Source: an uncultured Aquimonas sp. (GTDB taxonomy: Bacteria > Pseudomonadota > Gammaproteobacteria > Xanthomonadales > Xanthomonadaceae). Taken from it: a DNA stretch of 11,381 nucleotides. The stretch spans positions 1-11,381 of the forward strand of contig NZ_CALART010000099.1 of NCBI RefSeq assembly GCF_937888285.1, read 5' to 3'. This document shows, piece after piece, positions 5,865 through 11,381 of the stretch. The position numbers and the translations under genes are program-made. How positions within the stretch are numbered: the stretch's first letter is position 1; each line of letters starts with the position of its first letter. The notes beneath the pieces were generated by a model that had not been told where the DNA came from, did no database searches, and saw only the letters and a program-made list of their open reading frames with translations.

Positions 5865-6812
5865 CTACTCGCCGTCCCAGCGGAACGTGAAACGGATCTG
5901 CCGCGAGAACACCGATTGGAAGCCCTCGTAGGGCAGGGGGTTCGCCTTCATCACCGCCGCCTCAATCGATCGACGCGTGAGTTCATCAGCATTGCAGGGC
6001 GAAGTCACGCTGACGCTGATCACCTCGCCGCCGGGAATCTGCACGATGTCCACCGTGCATCGCAGACCAGGGCGGGCGGTTTCCGGCCGCAGCCAGTTGC
6101 GCTGCACGCTCTGCTGGATCGCCACCTGATAGCGCCCCAGCAGACTGTCGTCGGTGCCGCGATTACCCACCTCGCCCACATTCTGCGTCGCCGGCTGCTC
6201 GCGATCGGCATTGCCCGGGCGGTTCTGCGCGTTCTGCTGGCTGCGCATGTCCTCCAGCTGCTTCAGGCGCTCTTCCTCGATCCGGCGCTGGCGCTCGGCG
6301 GCCTCGCGCTGCTGACGGATCTTGTCGAGCTCAGCCTGCTGCTCGCGCTGCTGCTGTTCGCGCAGGCGCTGTAGGCGCTGGGCTTCTTCCTGCGCCTGCT
6401 GCTCCAGCAGCACCTGCTCCTGGCGGCGCTTCTCGCGCTGCTCCTGCTCCAGCCGCTGGGCTTCGGCCAGCGCGTTGCGTGCGGCGCGCTCGGCGTCTTC
6501 GGTGTCGGGCGTGGGTACGGGCGCCTGCGGTGCGGCCTGCGGCGGCGCTTCGGCCGTCTGCGGCGCGCGTTCCGGCGTGGGCTGCGGTCGCGGTGCGGTC
6601 TCGCGCTCGGCCTGGCGCGCAGGCCGCGGTGGCGTTGGCGCGGACGGCTGCGCGCCGCCCATCACCAGGGTCGCTGTGATCGGCTCGCCGCGCACCGAGG
6701 GCGACTCGGGCGGCTTCTGCCACAGCATGCCGACGAACAGCAGGCCGAACAGGGCCAGATGCAGGCCGATCGCCAGCACCAGTGAGACCAGCTTGTCCTC
6801 GCGGGTTTCCAT
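5865..6812 (-). CDS. tolA: TolA, inner-membrane energy transducer of Tol-Pal
   Basis: TolA links the TolQR motor in the inner membrane to TolB/Pal at the outer membrane. The 315-residue protein has one N-terminal transmembrane helix (about 8-31), a Pro/Ala-rich stretch (34-105), a Gln/Glu/Arg-rich coiled coil (about 106-190) and a C-terminal globular domain (about 222-315). The last includes the conserved NW near 239-240 and two cysteines (C252, C273) placed to form a disulfide. It is shorter than E. coli TolA (421) because the helical domain is reduced. H18 in the membrane helix matches the histidine of the SHLS motif, but the residue four positions earlier is A14, where E. coli has Ser (recalled from memory). 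It starts 19 nt after the tolR stop. Confidence 0.94.
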   Translation of the reverse strand: METREDKLVSLVLAIGLHLALFGLLFVGMLWQKPPESPSVRGEPITATLVMGGAQPSAPTPPRPARQAERETAPRPQPTPERAPQTAEAPPQAAPQAPVPTPDTEDAERAARNALAEAQRLEQEQREKRRQEQVLLEQQAQEEAQRLQRLREQQQREQQAELDKIRQQREAAERQRRIEEERLKQLEDMRSQQNAQNRPGNADREQPATQNVGEVGNRGTDDSLLGRYQVAIQQSVQRNWLRPETARPGLRCTVDIVQIPGGEVISVSVTSPCNADELTRRSIEAAVMKANPLPYEGFQSVFSRQIRFTFRWDGE

Positions 6813-6831
6813 TGCGCTCGTGGCGGCCTTC

Positions 6832-7251
6832 TCAGTTCGCCTCGGGCTTGCTCATCAGCCCGACCTTGGTCACCCCGGCTTCCTGCAGCAGCACCATGCC
6901 CTGGTAGACGGTGCCGTAGTCGGTGCGGCGGTCGCCGGCCACCATCACCTGCACTTCGGGGTTGTTGCGCACGAAGGCGCCGACCTTGGCGACCAGCGCC
7001 TCGGCATCGATCTCCTCAGCGGCGGCGCCCTGCAGGGTCAGGAAGAAGCGGCCGTCCGAGCTGACCTCGACGATCACCGGGTCCTTCTGCGTCTCGACCG
7101 GGCGTGCGTTCGACTCGGGCAGCTCGATTTCCACGCCGAGGTTCAACAGGGGGGCCGTGACCATGAAGATGATCAGCAGCACGAGCATCACGTCGATATA
7201 GGGGACGACGTTGATCTCGTTCTTCAGCTTGCGCTTGGTGCGCTTGCGCAT
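6832..7251 (-). CDS. tolR: TolR, proton-channel subunit of the Tol motor
   Basis: TolR is an ExbD-family inner-membrane protein that forms the proton-motive-force motor with TolQ. The 139-residue protein has a basic cytosolic N-terminus (RKRTKRKLK), the signature NVVPYIDVMLVLL with the membrane-embedded proton-carrying D20, one transmembrane helix (about 19-40), and a periplasmic domain that includes the typical VMVAGDRRTDYGTV segment (about 102-115). Length and order are normal. It starts 27 nt after tolQ and ends 19 nt before tolA. A weak GAGCGAG lies upstream of the ATG. Its role as the TolQ partner follows from family and position. Confidence 0.96.
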   Translation of the reverse strand: MRKRTKRKLKNEINVVPYIDVMLVLLIIFMVTAPLLNLGVEIELPESNARPVETQKDPVIVEVSSDGRFFLTLQGAAAEEIDAEALVAKVGAFVRNNPEVQVMVAGDRRTDYGTVYQGMVLLQEAGVTKVGLMSKPEAN

Positions 7252-7278
7252 GGCGATGCTCGCTCGGGTTCCGTGCCG

Positions 7279-7959
7279 TCAGTCGTCGACGTGGGCGTGA
7301 CGCTGCAGGATGGTCGAGAACTCTTCGGCGAAGGTCTCGTAGCGCGTGTGGATGCGCTCGACGCGGGTGGCGTAGCGGTTGTAGGCCCACACCGCCGGGA
7401 TCGCCGCGAACAGGCCCATGGCAGTGGCGATCAGCGCTTCGGCGATGCCGGGCGCGACCGTGGCGATGGTGGCTTCCTTGACGTCGGCCAGGCCAATGAA
7501 GCTGATCATGATGCCCCACACCGTGCCGAAGAGGCCGACGTAGGGGCTGATCGAGCCGACGTTGGCGAGGTATTCGAGGTTGTGCTCGAGCGCGTCCATC
7601 TCGCGCGACAGGGCCGTGCGCATGGCGCGCTGCGCGCCTTCGAGCTGGGTGCGGTTGTCCATGCTCTTCTTCTGGCGCAGCCGCGCGAACTCGCGGAAGC
7701 CGGCCTCGAAGATCGCCGAAAGCCCGCTGGCGCGATCGTCCTGGTTGCCCAGCTCACGCATCAGCGCGCTCATGTCGGTGCCCGACCAGAAGCGCTCCTC
7801 GAACTCGTCGGCGCCCTTGGAGGCGCGATCGAGCACGCGCTTCTTCATCAGGATGATCACCCAGGACGAGATCGAAGCCAGCACCAGCAGCAGCATGACG
7901 AGCTGCACCGGCAGGCTGGCGTGCAGGATCAGGTCCAGCACGTTGATGTTGTTCGACAT
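7279..7959 (-). CDS. tolQ: TolQ, stator subunit of the Tol motor
   Basis: TolQ belongs to the MotA/TolQ/ExbB family and is the multi-pass inner-membrane partner of TolR and TolA. The 226-residue protein, close to the 230 of E. coli, has transmembrane segments at about 16-38, 136-158 and 170-193. A large cytosolic loop lies between the first two. The family motifs GLFGTVWGIM (142-151) and VAPGIAEALIATA (168-180) line the second and third helices. The start at 7959 lies 9 nt after the ybgC stop, so the two are co-transcribed. Nothing unusual is seen. Confidence 0.97.
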   Translation of the reverse strand: MSNNINVLDLILHASLPVQLVMLLLVLASISSWVIILMKKRVLDRASKGADEFEERFWSGTDMSALMRELGNQDDRASGLSAIFEAGFREFARLRQKKSMDNRTQLEGAQRAMRTALSREMDALEHNLEYLANVGSISPYVGLFGTVWGIMISFIGLADVKEATIATVAPGIAEALIATAMGLFAAIPAVWAYNRYATRVERIHTRYETFAEEFSTILQRHAHVDD

Positions 7960-7968
7960 GGCGGCCGT

Positions 7969-8418
7969 CTACTCCGAAGCCTTGAACAGGGAATGGGTTT
8001 CTACGTCGGTGAACAGGTCATCCGGCAGCGGCTGCGGGCGGAAGCTGCTGGCGGTCAGGCAGACCGCGCGCACTTCCGCGCGCAGCACCAGCGTCTCGCC
8101 GCGCCAGATGCCCTGCTCGAACACCAGGCTGGCACCGCGCCGCGAGGCCAGCGAGGTGCGCACCGTGAGTTCGTCGTCGAGCTTGGCCGCGCGCAGGAAG
8201 TCGAGCTGCATGGCGCGGATCGCGAACAGCAGGTCGCGGTCCGTCGCAAGCGCCTGCTGGTGGATGCCGAGCGCGCGCAGCCATTCGCTGCGGCCGCGCT
8301 CCAGGAATCGCACGTAGCTGGCGTGGTAGACCACCCCGCCAGCGTCGGTATCTTCCCAGTAAACGCGTACCGGCCAGCTGAATTCGCGTTGAATGTTTCC
8401 GCTGCTGGACGTCTGCAT
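7969..8418 (-). CDS. ybgC: YbgC, tol-pal-associated acyl-CoA thioesterase
   Basis: YbgC is a cytosolic hot-dog-fold thioesterase nearly always encoded first in the tol-pal cluster. The 149-residue protein shows the 4-hydroxybenzoyl-CoA thioesterase signature WEDTDAGGVVYHASY (21-35). D25 aligns with the catalytic Asp18 of E. coli YbgC. Its start shares one base with the ruvB stop (TGATG), and the frame upstream of this ATG belongs to a ruvB shadow, so the start is well fixed. The tolQ ATG follows after 9 nt. The physiological substrate is uncertain in this family; short-chain acyl-CoA and acyl-carrier protein have been reported in E. coli, and its link to Tol-Pal is unclear. Its length is a little over the 134 of E. 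coli. Confidence 0.95.
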   Translation of the reverse strand: MQTSSSGNIQREFSWPVRVYWEDTDAGGVVYHASYVRFLERGRSEWLRALGIHQQALATDRDLLFAIRAMQLDFLRAAKLDDELTVRTSLASRRGASLVFEQGIWRGETLVLRAEVRAVCLTASSFRPQPLPDDLFTDVETHSLFKASE

Positions 8419-9446
8419 CAGCTGCCCGAGAACAGGTCGGGCGGCGGGCCGCCCTGGGGTTTCAGGCCCAGCATCTTCCAGGTGCGGCTGGTGGCCATGC
8501 GGCCGCGCGCGGTGCGCACCAGATAGCCCTGCTGGATCAGATAGGGCTCGACCACGTCCTCGATGGTGCCGCGGTCCTCGCTCAGTGCGGCCGCCAGCGA
8601 CTCCACGCCGACCGGGCCGCCGTCGAAGCTCTCGACGATGGTTTTCAGCAGGCGGCGATCGAGATCGTCGAAGCCTTCGGCATCGACCTTGACCATGGCC
8701 ATGGCCGCCTGCGCGGCTTCGAGCGTGATCACGCCTTCGGCGCGCACCTGAGCGAAGTCGCGGGCGCGCCGCAGCAGGCGGTTGGCGATCCGCGGCGTGC
8801 CGCGCGAACGGCGCGCGATCTCGGCCGCGCCCTCCGGCGCGCACTGGATGCTGAGGATGCGCGCCGAGCGCCGCACGATCGCGGTGAGCTCTTCCGGCGA
8901 GTAGAACTCCAGCCGTTGGACGATGCCGAAGCGATCACGCAGCGGGCTGGTGAGCAGGCCTGCGCGGGTGGTGGCGCCGATCAGGGTGAAGGGCGGCAGG
9001 TCGAGCTTGATCGAACGCGCGGCCGGGCCTTCGCCGATCATGATGTCGATCTGGTAGTCCTCCATCGCTGGATAGAGGATCTCCTCGACCACCGGCGACA
9101 GCCGATGGATCTCGTCGATGAACAGCACGTCGTGCGGCTGCAGGTTGGTCAGCAGCGCCGCGAGGTCACCCGCGCGCTCGATCACCGGGCCCGAGGTCTG
9201 GCGCAGGTTGACGCCCAGCTCGTTGGCGATGACGTGGCTGAGCGTGGTCTTGCCCAGGCCCGGCGGGCCGAAGATCAGCACGTGATCCATCGCCTCGCCG
9301 CGCTTCTTCGCGGCCTCGATGTAGATCTTCATCTGCTCCCGCACAGGGGCCTGGCCGAGGTAGTCGTCGAGCACGCGCGGGCGGATCGACGCCTCAAGCC
9401 GGGCTTCGTCGAGGGATTCCTCGGGGGAGACGATTCTGTCGGTCAC
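8418..9446 (-). CDS. ruvB: RuvB, Holliday-junction branch-migration ATPase
   Basis: RuvB is the AAA+ hexameric motor that drives branch migration with RuvA. The 342-residue protein has the Walker A motif GPPGLGKT (60-67), Walker B with DEIH (111-114), the arginine-finger region SPLRDRFG (about 167-174; R170), the sensor-2 segment GTPRIANRLLRR (216-227) and the C-terminal winged-helix part ending near GRMATSRTW. The start is GTG at 9446; no other Met precedes residue 39, which lies within the conserved core. No Shine-Dalgarno sequence is seen, and a heptamer repeat array begins 9 nt upstream, where one would expect it. RuvB is 335 bp from ruvA, unusually far, and overlaps ybgC by one base. Confidence 0.96.
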   Translation of the reverse strand: MTDRIVSPEESLDEARLEASIRPRVLDDYLGQAPVREQMKIYIEAAKKRGEAMDHVLIFGPPGLGKTTLSHVIANELGVNLRQTSGPVIERAGDLAALLTNLQPHDVLFIDEIHRLSPVVEEILYPAMEDYQIDIMIGEGPAARSIKLDLPPFTLIGATTRAGLLTSPLRDRFGIVQRLEFYSPEELTAIVRRSARILSIQCAPEGAAEIARRSRGTPRIANRLLRRARDFAQVRAEGVITLEAAQAAMAMVKVDAEGFDDLDRRLLKTIVESFDGGPVGVESLAAALSEDRGTIEDVVEPYLIQQGYLVRTARGRMATSRTWKMLGLKPQGGPPPDLFSGS

Positions 9447-9455
9447 GTTGGAGCC

Positions 9456-9483
9456 GGGATTGGGGATTGGGGAATGGGGATTC
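9456..9483 (+). repeat. GGGATTG heptamer array before ruvB
   Basis: Four units: GGGATTG, GGGATTG, GGGAATG, GGGATTC. The array starts 9 nt upstream of the ruvB GTG codon, so the mRNA has the C-rich strand there. It is complementary, with 3 mismatches in 28, to units of the array at 9742-9776 after ruvA. Confidence 0.9.
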
Positions 9484-9610
9484 GCAGCCGGCGGTTTGCA
9501 GGCTGCAGGGGGCCCCTTACGCAGCGCGGCAGTTTACGGGGTTGGCGATAGCAGCGGAGCGCGGCGCTGCAGCCCTCGCTAGTACCGGCGGCGCCTCGGG
9601 GCTCTGCTTC

Positions 9611-9641
9611 TGAGCCCCTCTCCCGGTGGGAGAGGGGCTCA
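9611..9641. repeat. 14-bp perfect palindrome in the ruvA-ruvB spacer
   Basis: TGAGCCCCTCTCCC (9611-9624), loop GGT, GGGAGAGGGGCTCA (9628-9641). The stem is perfect and very GC-rich. No T-tract follows on the gene strand. The CCCCTCTCCC...GGGAGAGGGG core resembles a common xanthomonad intergenic palindrome, from memory. It could terminate or stall the ruvCA transcript. Confidence 0.85.
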
Positions 9642-9741
9642 AGTTCCGATTTCGAACTCAGCTCCAGGCTACAAAGCTGCTCCGCTTCCGCTTCCGCGGT
9701 GCGAAGCCGCCGCTCCAGTCCAGCCGAAGGTGCCCGCAAAC

Positions 9742-9776
9742 GAATCCCGAATCCCGAATCCCCAATCCCAAATCCC
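9742..9776 (+). repeat. GAATCCC heptamer array after ruvA
   Basis: Five units: GAATCCC three times (9742-9762), then CAATCCC and AAATCCC. It lies 5 nt beyond the ruvA stop codon. In mRNA this is G-rich, with five runs of three or four G, fitting a G-quadruplex pattern. Confidence 0.92.
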
Positions 9777-9781
9777 CGCTC

Positions 9782-10384
9782 TCACGTCCGCAGCGCCGAC
9801 TTCAGCGCCTTGCGAATGATCGCCTCCGCCGTATCCCCGTCCTCGCGCGCCTTCTCCGCCATCCGCTGGGCTTCCACGCCCTTGTAGCCCAGCTGCTGCA
9901 GGGCCACGATCGCTTCGCTCAGCGGGTCGGTCGGCACGGCCGCGCCGGGGGAAGGCACGAAGCTCAGGCCGCTGCCGCCCATGTTCGAGGCCTTGTCGCG
10001 CAGCTCGACTAGCATGCGTTCGGCGGTCTTCTTGCCGATGCCGGGGATGCGCGTCAGCGCGGTGACGTCGCCGGCCTGCAGCAGGCGCGCGAACTCGTCC
10101 ACCGACACGCCTGACAGCACGGCGAGCGCGATCTTGGCGCCGATGCCGGTCACCTTCTGCAGCTCGCGGAACAGCCGGCGCTCGGCGTCCTTCAGGAAAC
10201 CGTAGAGGGAGACCGAGTCTTCCTTCTGCGCGTAGTGGGTGAACAGGCTGACCTCGCGGCCCAGCTCCGGCAGGTCGTAGAAGGTGCTCATCGGCGCCTC
10301 CAGCTCGTAGCCGACGCCGTGCACGTCGACCACGATCTGTGGAGGGGCCTTGTGGATCAGGGTGCCGCGCAAGCGACCGATCAT
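9782..10384 (-). CDS. ruvA: RuvA, Holliday-junction binding protein
   Basis: RuvA binds four-way junctions as a tetramer and loads RuvB. The 200-residue protein has the N-terminal OB-fold (1-64) with the acidic pin residues E55 and D56, at the same numbers as in E. coli. Two helix-hairpin-helix motifs follow (VTGIGAKIAL 78-87; IPGIGKKTAER 113-123), then a flexible linker (about 132-152) and the C-terminal RuvB-binding three-helix domain (about 153-200). Its ATG overlaps the ruvC TGA by four bases (ATGA), a coupled pair. Length is usual (203 in E. coli). It is separated from ruvB by a 335-bp repeat-filled spacer. Confidence 0.97.
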   Translation of the reverse strand: MIGRLRGTLIHKAPPQIVVDVHGVGYELEAPMSTFYDLPELGREVSLFTHYAQKEDSVSLYGFLKDAERRLFRELQKVTGIGAKIALAVLSGVSVDEFARLLQAGDVTALTRIPGIGKKTAERMLVELRDKASNMGGSGLSFVPSPGAAVPTDPLSEAIVALQQLGYKGVEAQRMAEKAREDGDTAEAIIRKALKSALRT

Positions 10385-10917
10385 CGTCTGCTGCCTCGAC
10401 GTCGAATGAGTTGGGACGCCGCCACGCCGGTGCGCGCGGCCAGGGTTCGGGTGTGCGCATGGGTGATCGCCACCGCCAGCGCGTCGGCGGCGTCGGCCTG
10501 CAGTTTGCCGTCGATGCCGAGCAGCACGCCGACCATGTGCTGCACCTGGGCCTTGTCGGCGGCACCGCGGCCGACCACGGCGCCCTTGATCTGCATCGGC
10601 GAGTATTCGTGCACGCCGATATCGCGCGCCACCACCGCGCAGATCGCCGCACCGCGCGCTTGGCCCAGCTTCAGCGCCGAGTCCGGATTGCGCGACAGGA
10701 ACACGCGCTCGATCGCGACCTCATGCGGGGCGAAGCGATCGATCAGCGACCACAGGCCGTCGAGAATCCCGCGCAGGCGCTTGGGAAACTCGTCCTCAAG
10801 GCCGACGTGCAGGGCCTCGTGATGCACGTGCACGCAGCGACCGGTGCCGTCGGCGTCGACGATGCCCACGCCGGTTCGGACCGAGCCGGGGTCGATGCCG
10901 AGGATGCGGGTGCTCAT
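10381..10917 (-). CDS. ruvC: RuvC, Holliday-junction resolvase
   Basis: RuvC is the dimeric endonuclease that cuts Holliday junctions symmetrically. The 178-residue protein has the RNase H-like fold with all four catalytic acids: D9 in GIDPG, E70 in AIERVF, and D142 and D145 in ADAADALA. F73 is at the position of the E. coli junction-wedging phenylalanine, and the conserved DSALKLGQARGA block is at 79-90. GAGG lies 7 nt before the ATG, a good ribosome binding site. Upstream there is no gene up to the window edge, only repeats; in relatives yebC is the usual neighbour. The last four bases overlap ruvA. Confidence 0.97.
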   Translation of the reverse strand: MSTRILGIDPGSVRTGVGIVDADGTGRCVHVHHEALHVGLEDEFPKRLRGILDGLWSLIDRFAPHEVAIERVFLSRNPDSALKLGQARGAAICAVVARDIGVHEYSPMQIKGAVVGRGAADKAQVQHMVGVLLGIDGKLQADAADALAVAITHAHTRTLAARTGVAASQLIRRRGSRR

Positions 10918-10940
10918 GGCGCGACCTCGGTGGCTGCGCC

Positions 10941-10968
10941 GGGATTCGGGATTCGGGATTCGGGATTC
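10941..10968 (+). repeat. GGGATTC heptamer array upstream of ruvC
   Basis: Four perfect units GGGATTC in a row, followed by GGAATCC. The array is 23 nt upstream of the ruvC ATG and leaves the GAGG ribosome binding site free. The plus strand fits G3-N4-G3-N4-G3-N4-G3 exactly only up to the next GG, so the fourth inter-run loop is followed by a two-G run. Confidence 0.93.
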
Positions 10969-11051
10969 GGAATCCGCAACTCGCCGACGCCGGGAACGCG
11001 CAGGCCTCGCGCCCCGCCAGGAAACACGCGCCTCGCGCTGCCTTCATTCCC

Positions 11052-11077
11052 GTCGCCCCCGCGAAGGCGGGGGCCCA
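11052..11077 (+). repeat. REP-like hairpin, copy in first composite repeat
   Basis: CGTC, stem GCCCCCGC (11055-11062), loop GAAG, stem GCGGGGGC (11067-11074), CCA. Same family as 160-185. Confidence 0.85.
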
Positions 11078-11089
11078 GATCGGCCCGCC

Positions 11090-11170
11090 CCGATCGCTGC
11101 AGCACTTCGATCCGCGCCGATCGCGGCGGCACTTTCACCTGCCCCGGTCGCTGCAGCACTGGATCCCCGC
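11090..11170 (+). repeat. 27-bp minisatellite, three units
   Basis: Units begin with CCG(A/G)TCGC at 11090, 11117 and 11144, exactly 27 bp apart, and share the core TCGC(T/G)GC(A/G)GCACT. The third unit runs into a REP-like hairpin. Translated on the minus strand the period gives a 9-residue repeat, but I see no sign that this is expressed. Confidence 0.88.
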
Positions 11171-11185
11171 CTGCGCGGGGATGAC
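11160..11185 (-). repeat. REP-like hairpin, opposite orientation, A-T stem variant
   Basis: Stem ATCCCCGC (11163-11170), loop CTGC, stem GCGGGGAT (11175-11182), followed by GACG. Read on the minus strand it is CGTC-ATCCCCGC-GCAG-GCGGGGAT-CCA, the same plan as the copies at 160, 11052 and 11253, but with two outer G-C/C-G pairs replaced by A-T/T-A pairs. Confidence 0.85.
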
Positions 11186-11252
11186 GAGCGAGGGGAGCGC
11201 GCAGGCCTCGCGCTTCACGGTGATGTGGGAGCCTCGCGCCACACCCACTCCC

Positions 11253-11278
11253 GTCGCCCCCGCGAAGGCGGGGGCCCA
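11253..11278 (+). repeat. REP-like hairpin, copy in second composite repeat
   Basis: Identical to 11052-11077, including the GAAG loop, with 38 bp of identity around it. Confidence 0.85.
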
Positions 11279-11290
11279 GATCGGCCAACC

Positions 11291-11381
11291 CCGATCGCGG
11301 CGACACGTCGCCCCGCCCCGATCGCGGCAGCACTTCGATCCGCGCCGATCGCGGCGGCACTTTCACCTGCCCCGGTCGCTG
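11291..11381 (+). repeat. 27-bp minisatellite, three full units plus a partial one
   Basis: Units begin at 11291, 11318, 11345 and 11372, again exactly 27 bp apart. The units at 11318 and 11345 match those at 11090 and 11117 with one mismatch in all; the unit at 11291 is extra compared with the first block. The last is cut off by the window edge. Confidence 0.88.

Larger units (their letters stand above)
9447..9781. other. ruvA-ruvB spacer, 335 bp, no gene
   Basis: No reading frame has family motifs. The spacer is bounded on both sides by heptamer arrays in opposite orientation (9456-9483 and 9742-9776) and contains a 14-bp perfect palindrome (9611-9641). I see no convincing promoter for ruvB. 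Confidence 0.8.
10918..11381. other. Repeat-filled region upstream of ruvC, no gene
   Basis: It contains, from ruvC outward, a heptamer array (10941-10968), then two tandem copies of a ~201-bp composite repeat, the second cut off by the window edge. The single long open frame on the minus strand (11366-10914) is a translation of the repeats, with no family motif. I see no convincing ruvC promoter. Confidence 0.85.
10997..11381. repeat. Tandem ~201-bp composite repeat (one full copy, one partial)
   Basis: CGCGCAGGCCTCGCGC (10997-11012) recurs at 11198-11213, and the 38 bp at 11048-11085 recur at 11249-11286, both at an offset of 201. From there, 70 bp at 11084-11153 recur at 11312-11381 with one mismatch (T11098/G11326) at an offset of 228, because the second copy has one extra 27-bp unit. 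The parts 11013-11047 and 11214-11248 are in register but diverged. The window ends inside copy two. Confidence 0.9.

Noticed and set aside
6322..8526. Plus-strand open frame of 734 codons opposite tolA, tolR, tolQ and ybgC
   Set aside because: It is antisense to four well-supported genes; its Arg/Ala/Ser- and His-rich composition and lack of motifs are those of a GC-rich shadow frame.
10914..11366. 150-codon minus-strand frame with 9-residue repeats upstream of ruvC
   Set aside because: It is the translation of the 27-bp minisatellite and REP hairpins (for example GPRLRGGDG), a known type of spurious protein in repeat DNA.
11090..11381. CRISPR array
   Set aside because: The 27-bp units abut directly without spacers, and no cas genes are present.

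Overview
The window is a conserved chromosomal locus of a high-GC gammaproteobacterium. The proteins, especially RuvB, Pal and QueE, read like Xanthomonadales/Lysobacteraceae. The intergenic DNA is full of short tandem GGGATTC heptamers and CCCCGC/GCGGGG REP-like hairpins, which I associate with that group. Genus assignment is inference.

Every gene I can support lies on the minus strand, so transcription runs from high to low coordinates: ruvC (10917-10381), ruvA, ruvB, ybgC, tolQ, tolR, tolA, tolB, pal, cpoB, queE, queC, then tRNA-Lys(UUU) at 490-416. The order ruvCAB-ybgC-tolQRAB-pal-cpoB-queE-queC-tRNA-Lys is the classical one in pseudomonads and xanthomonads. There is no phage, insertion sequence, CRISPR array, toxin-antitoxin pair or recognisable defence system.

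Functionally there are three modules. RuvABC branch-migrates and cuts Holliday junctions. YbgC and the Tol-Pal envelope machine follow: TolQ-TolR motor, TolA energy transducer, TolB/Pal/CpoB in the periplasm and outer membrane. QueE and QueC are two consecutive steps in making preQ0 for queuosine. Several junctions are tightly coupled: ruvC/ruvA overlap by ATGA, ruvB/ybgC and pal/cpoB share one base (TGATG), and ybgC/tolQ, tolQ/tolR and tolR/tolA are 9, 27 and 19 nt apart. Other junctions are wide and repeat-filled: ruvA-ruvB 335 bp, tolA-tolB 499 bp, tolB-pal 274 bp, queE-queC 197 bp.

The genes are ordinary. The points of interest are in the repeats. (1) Six 7-bp arrays are all oriented the same way relative to transcription: G-rich in mRNA just after stop codons, C-rich in mRNA just before or inside gene starts. 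Two pairs are complementary across an intergenic gap, and one array is translated into the QueE N-terminus. (2) Upstream of ruvC a ~201-bp composite repeat is tandemly duplicated; it contains a 27-bp minisatellite and REP hairpins with compensatory base changes. (3) The tolA-tolB spacer holds an inverted REP pair whose stems also differ by a compensatory change. (4) A perfect 11-bp hairpin has the cpoB stop codon in its loop. (5) A 14-bp tandem array opens the window. I did not find a previously undescribed protein system here, and I think it unlikely that this window contains one.
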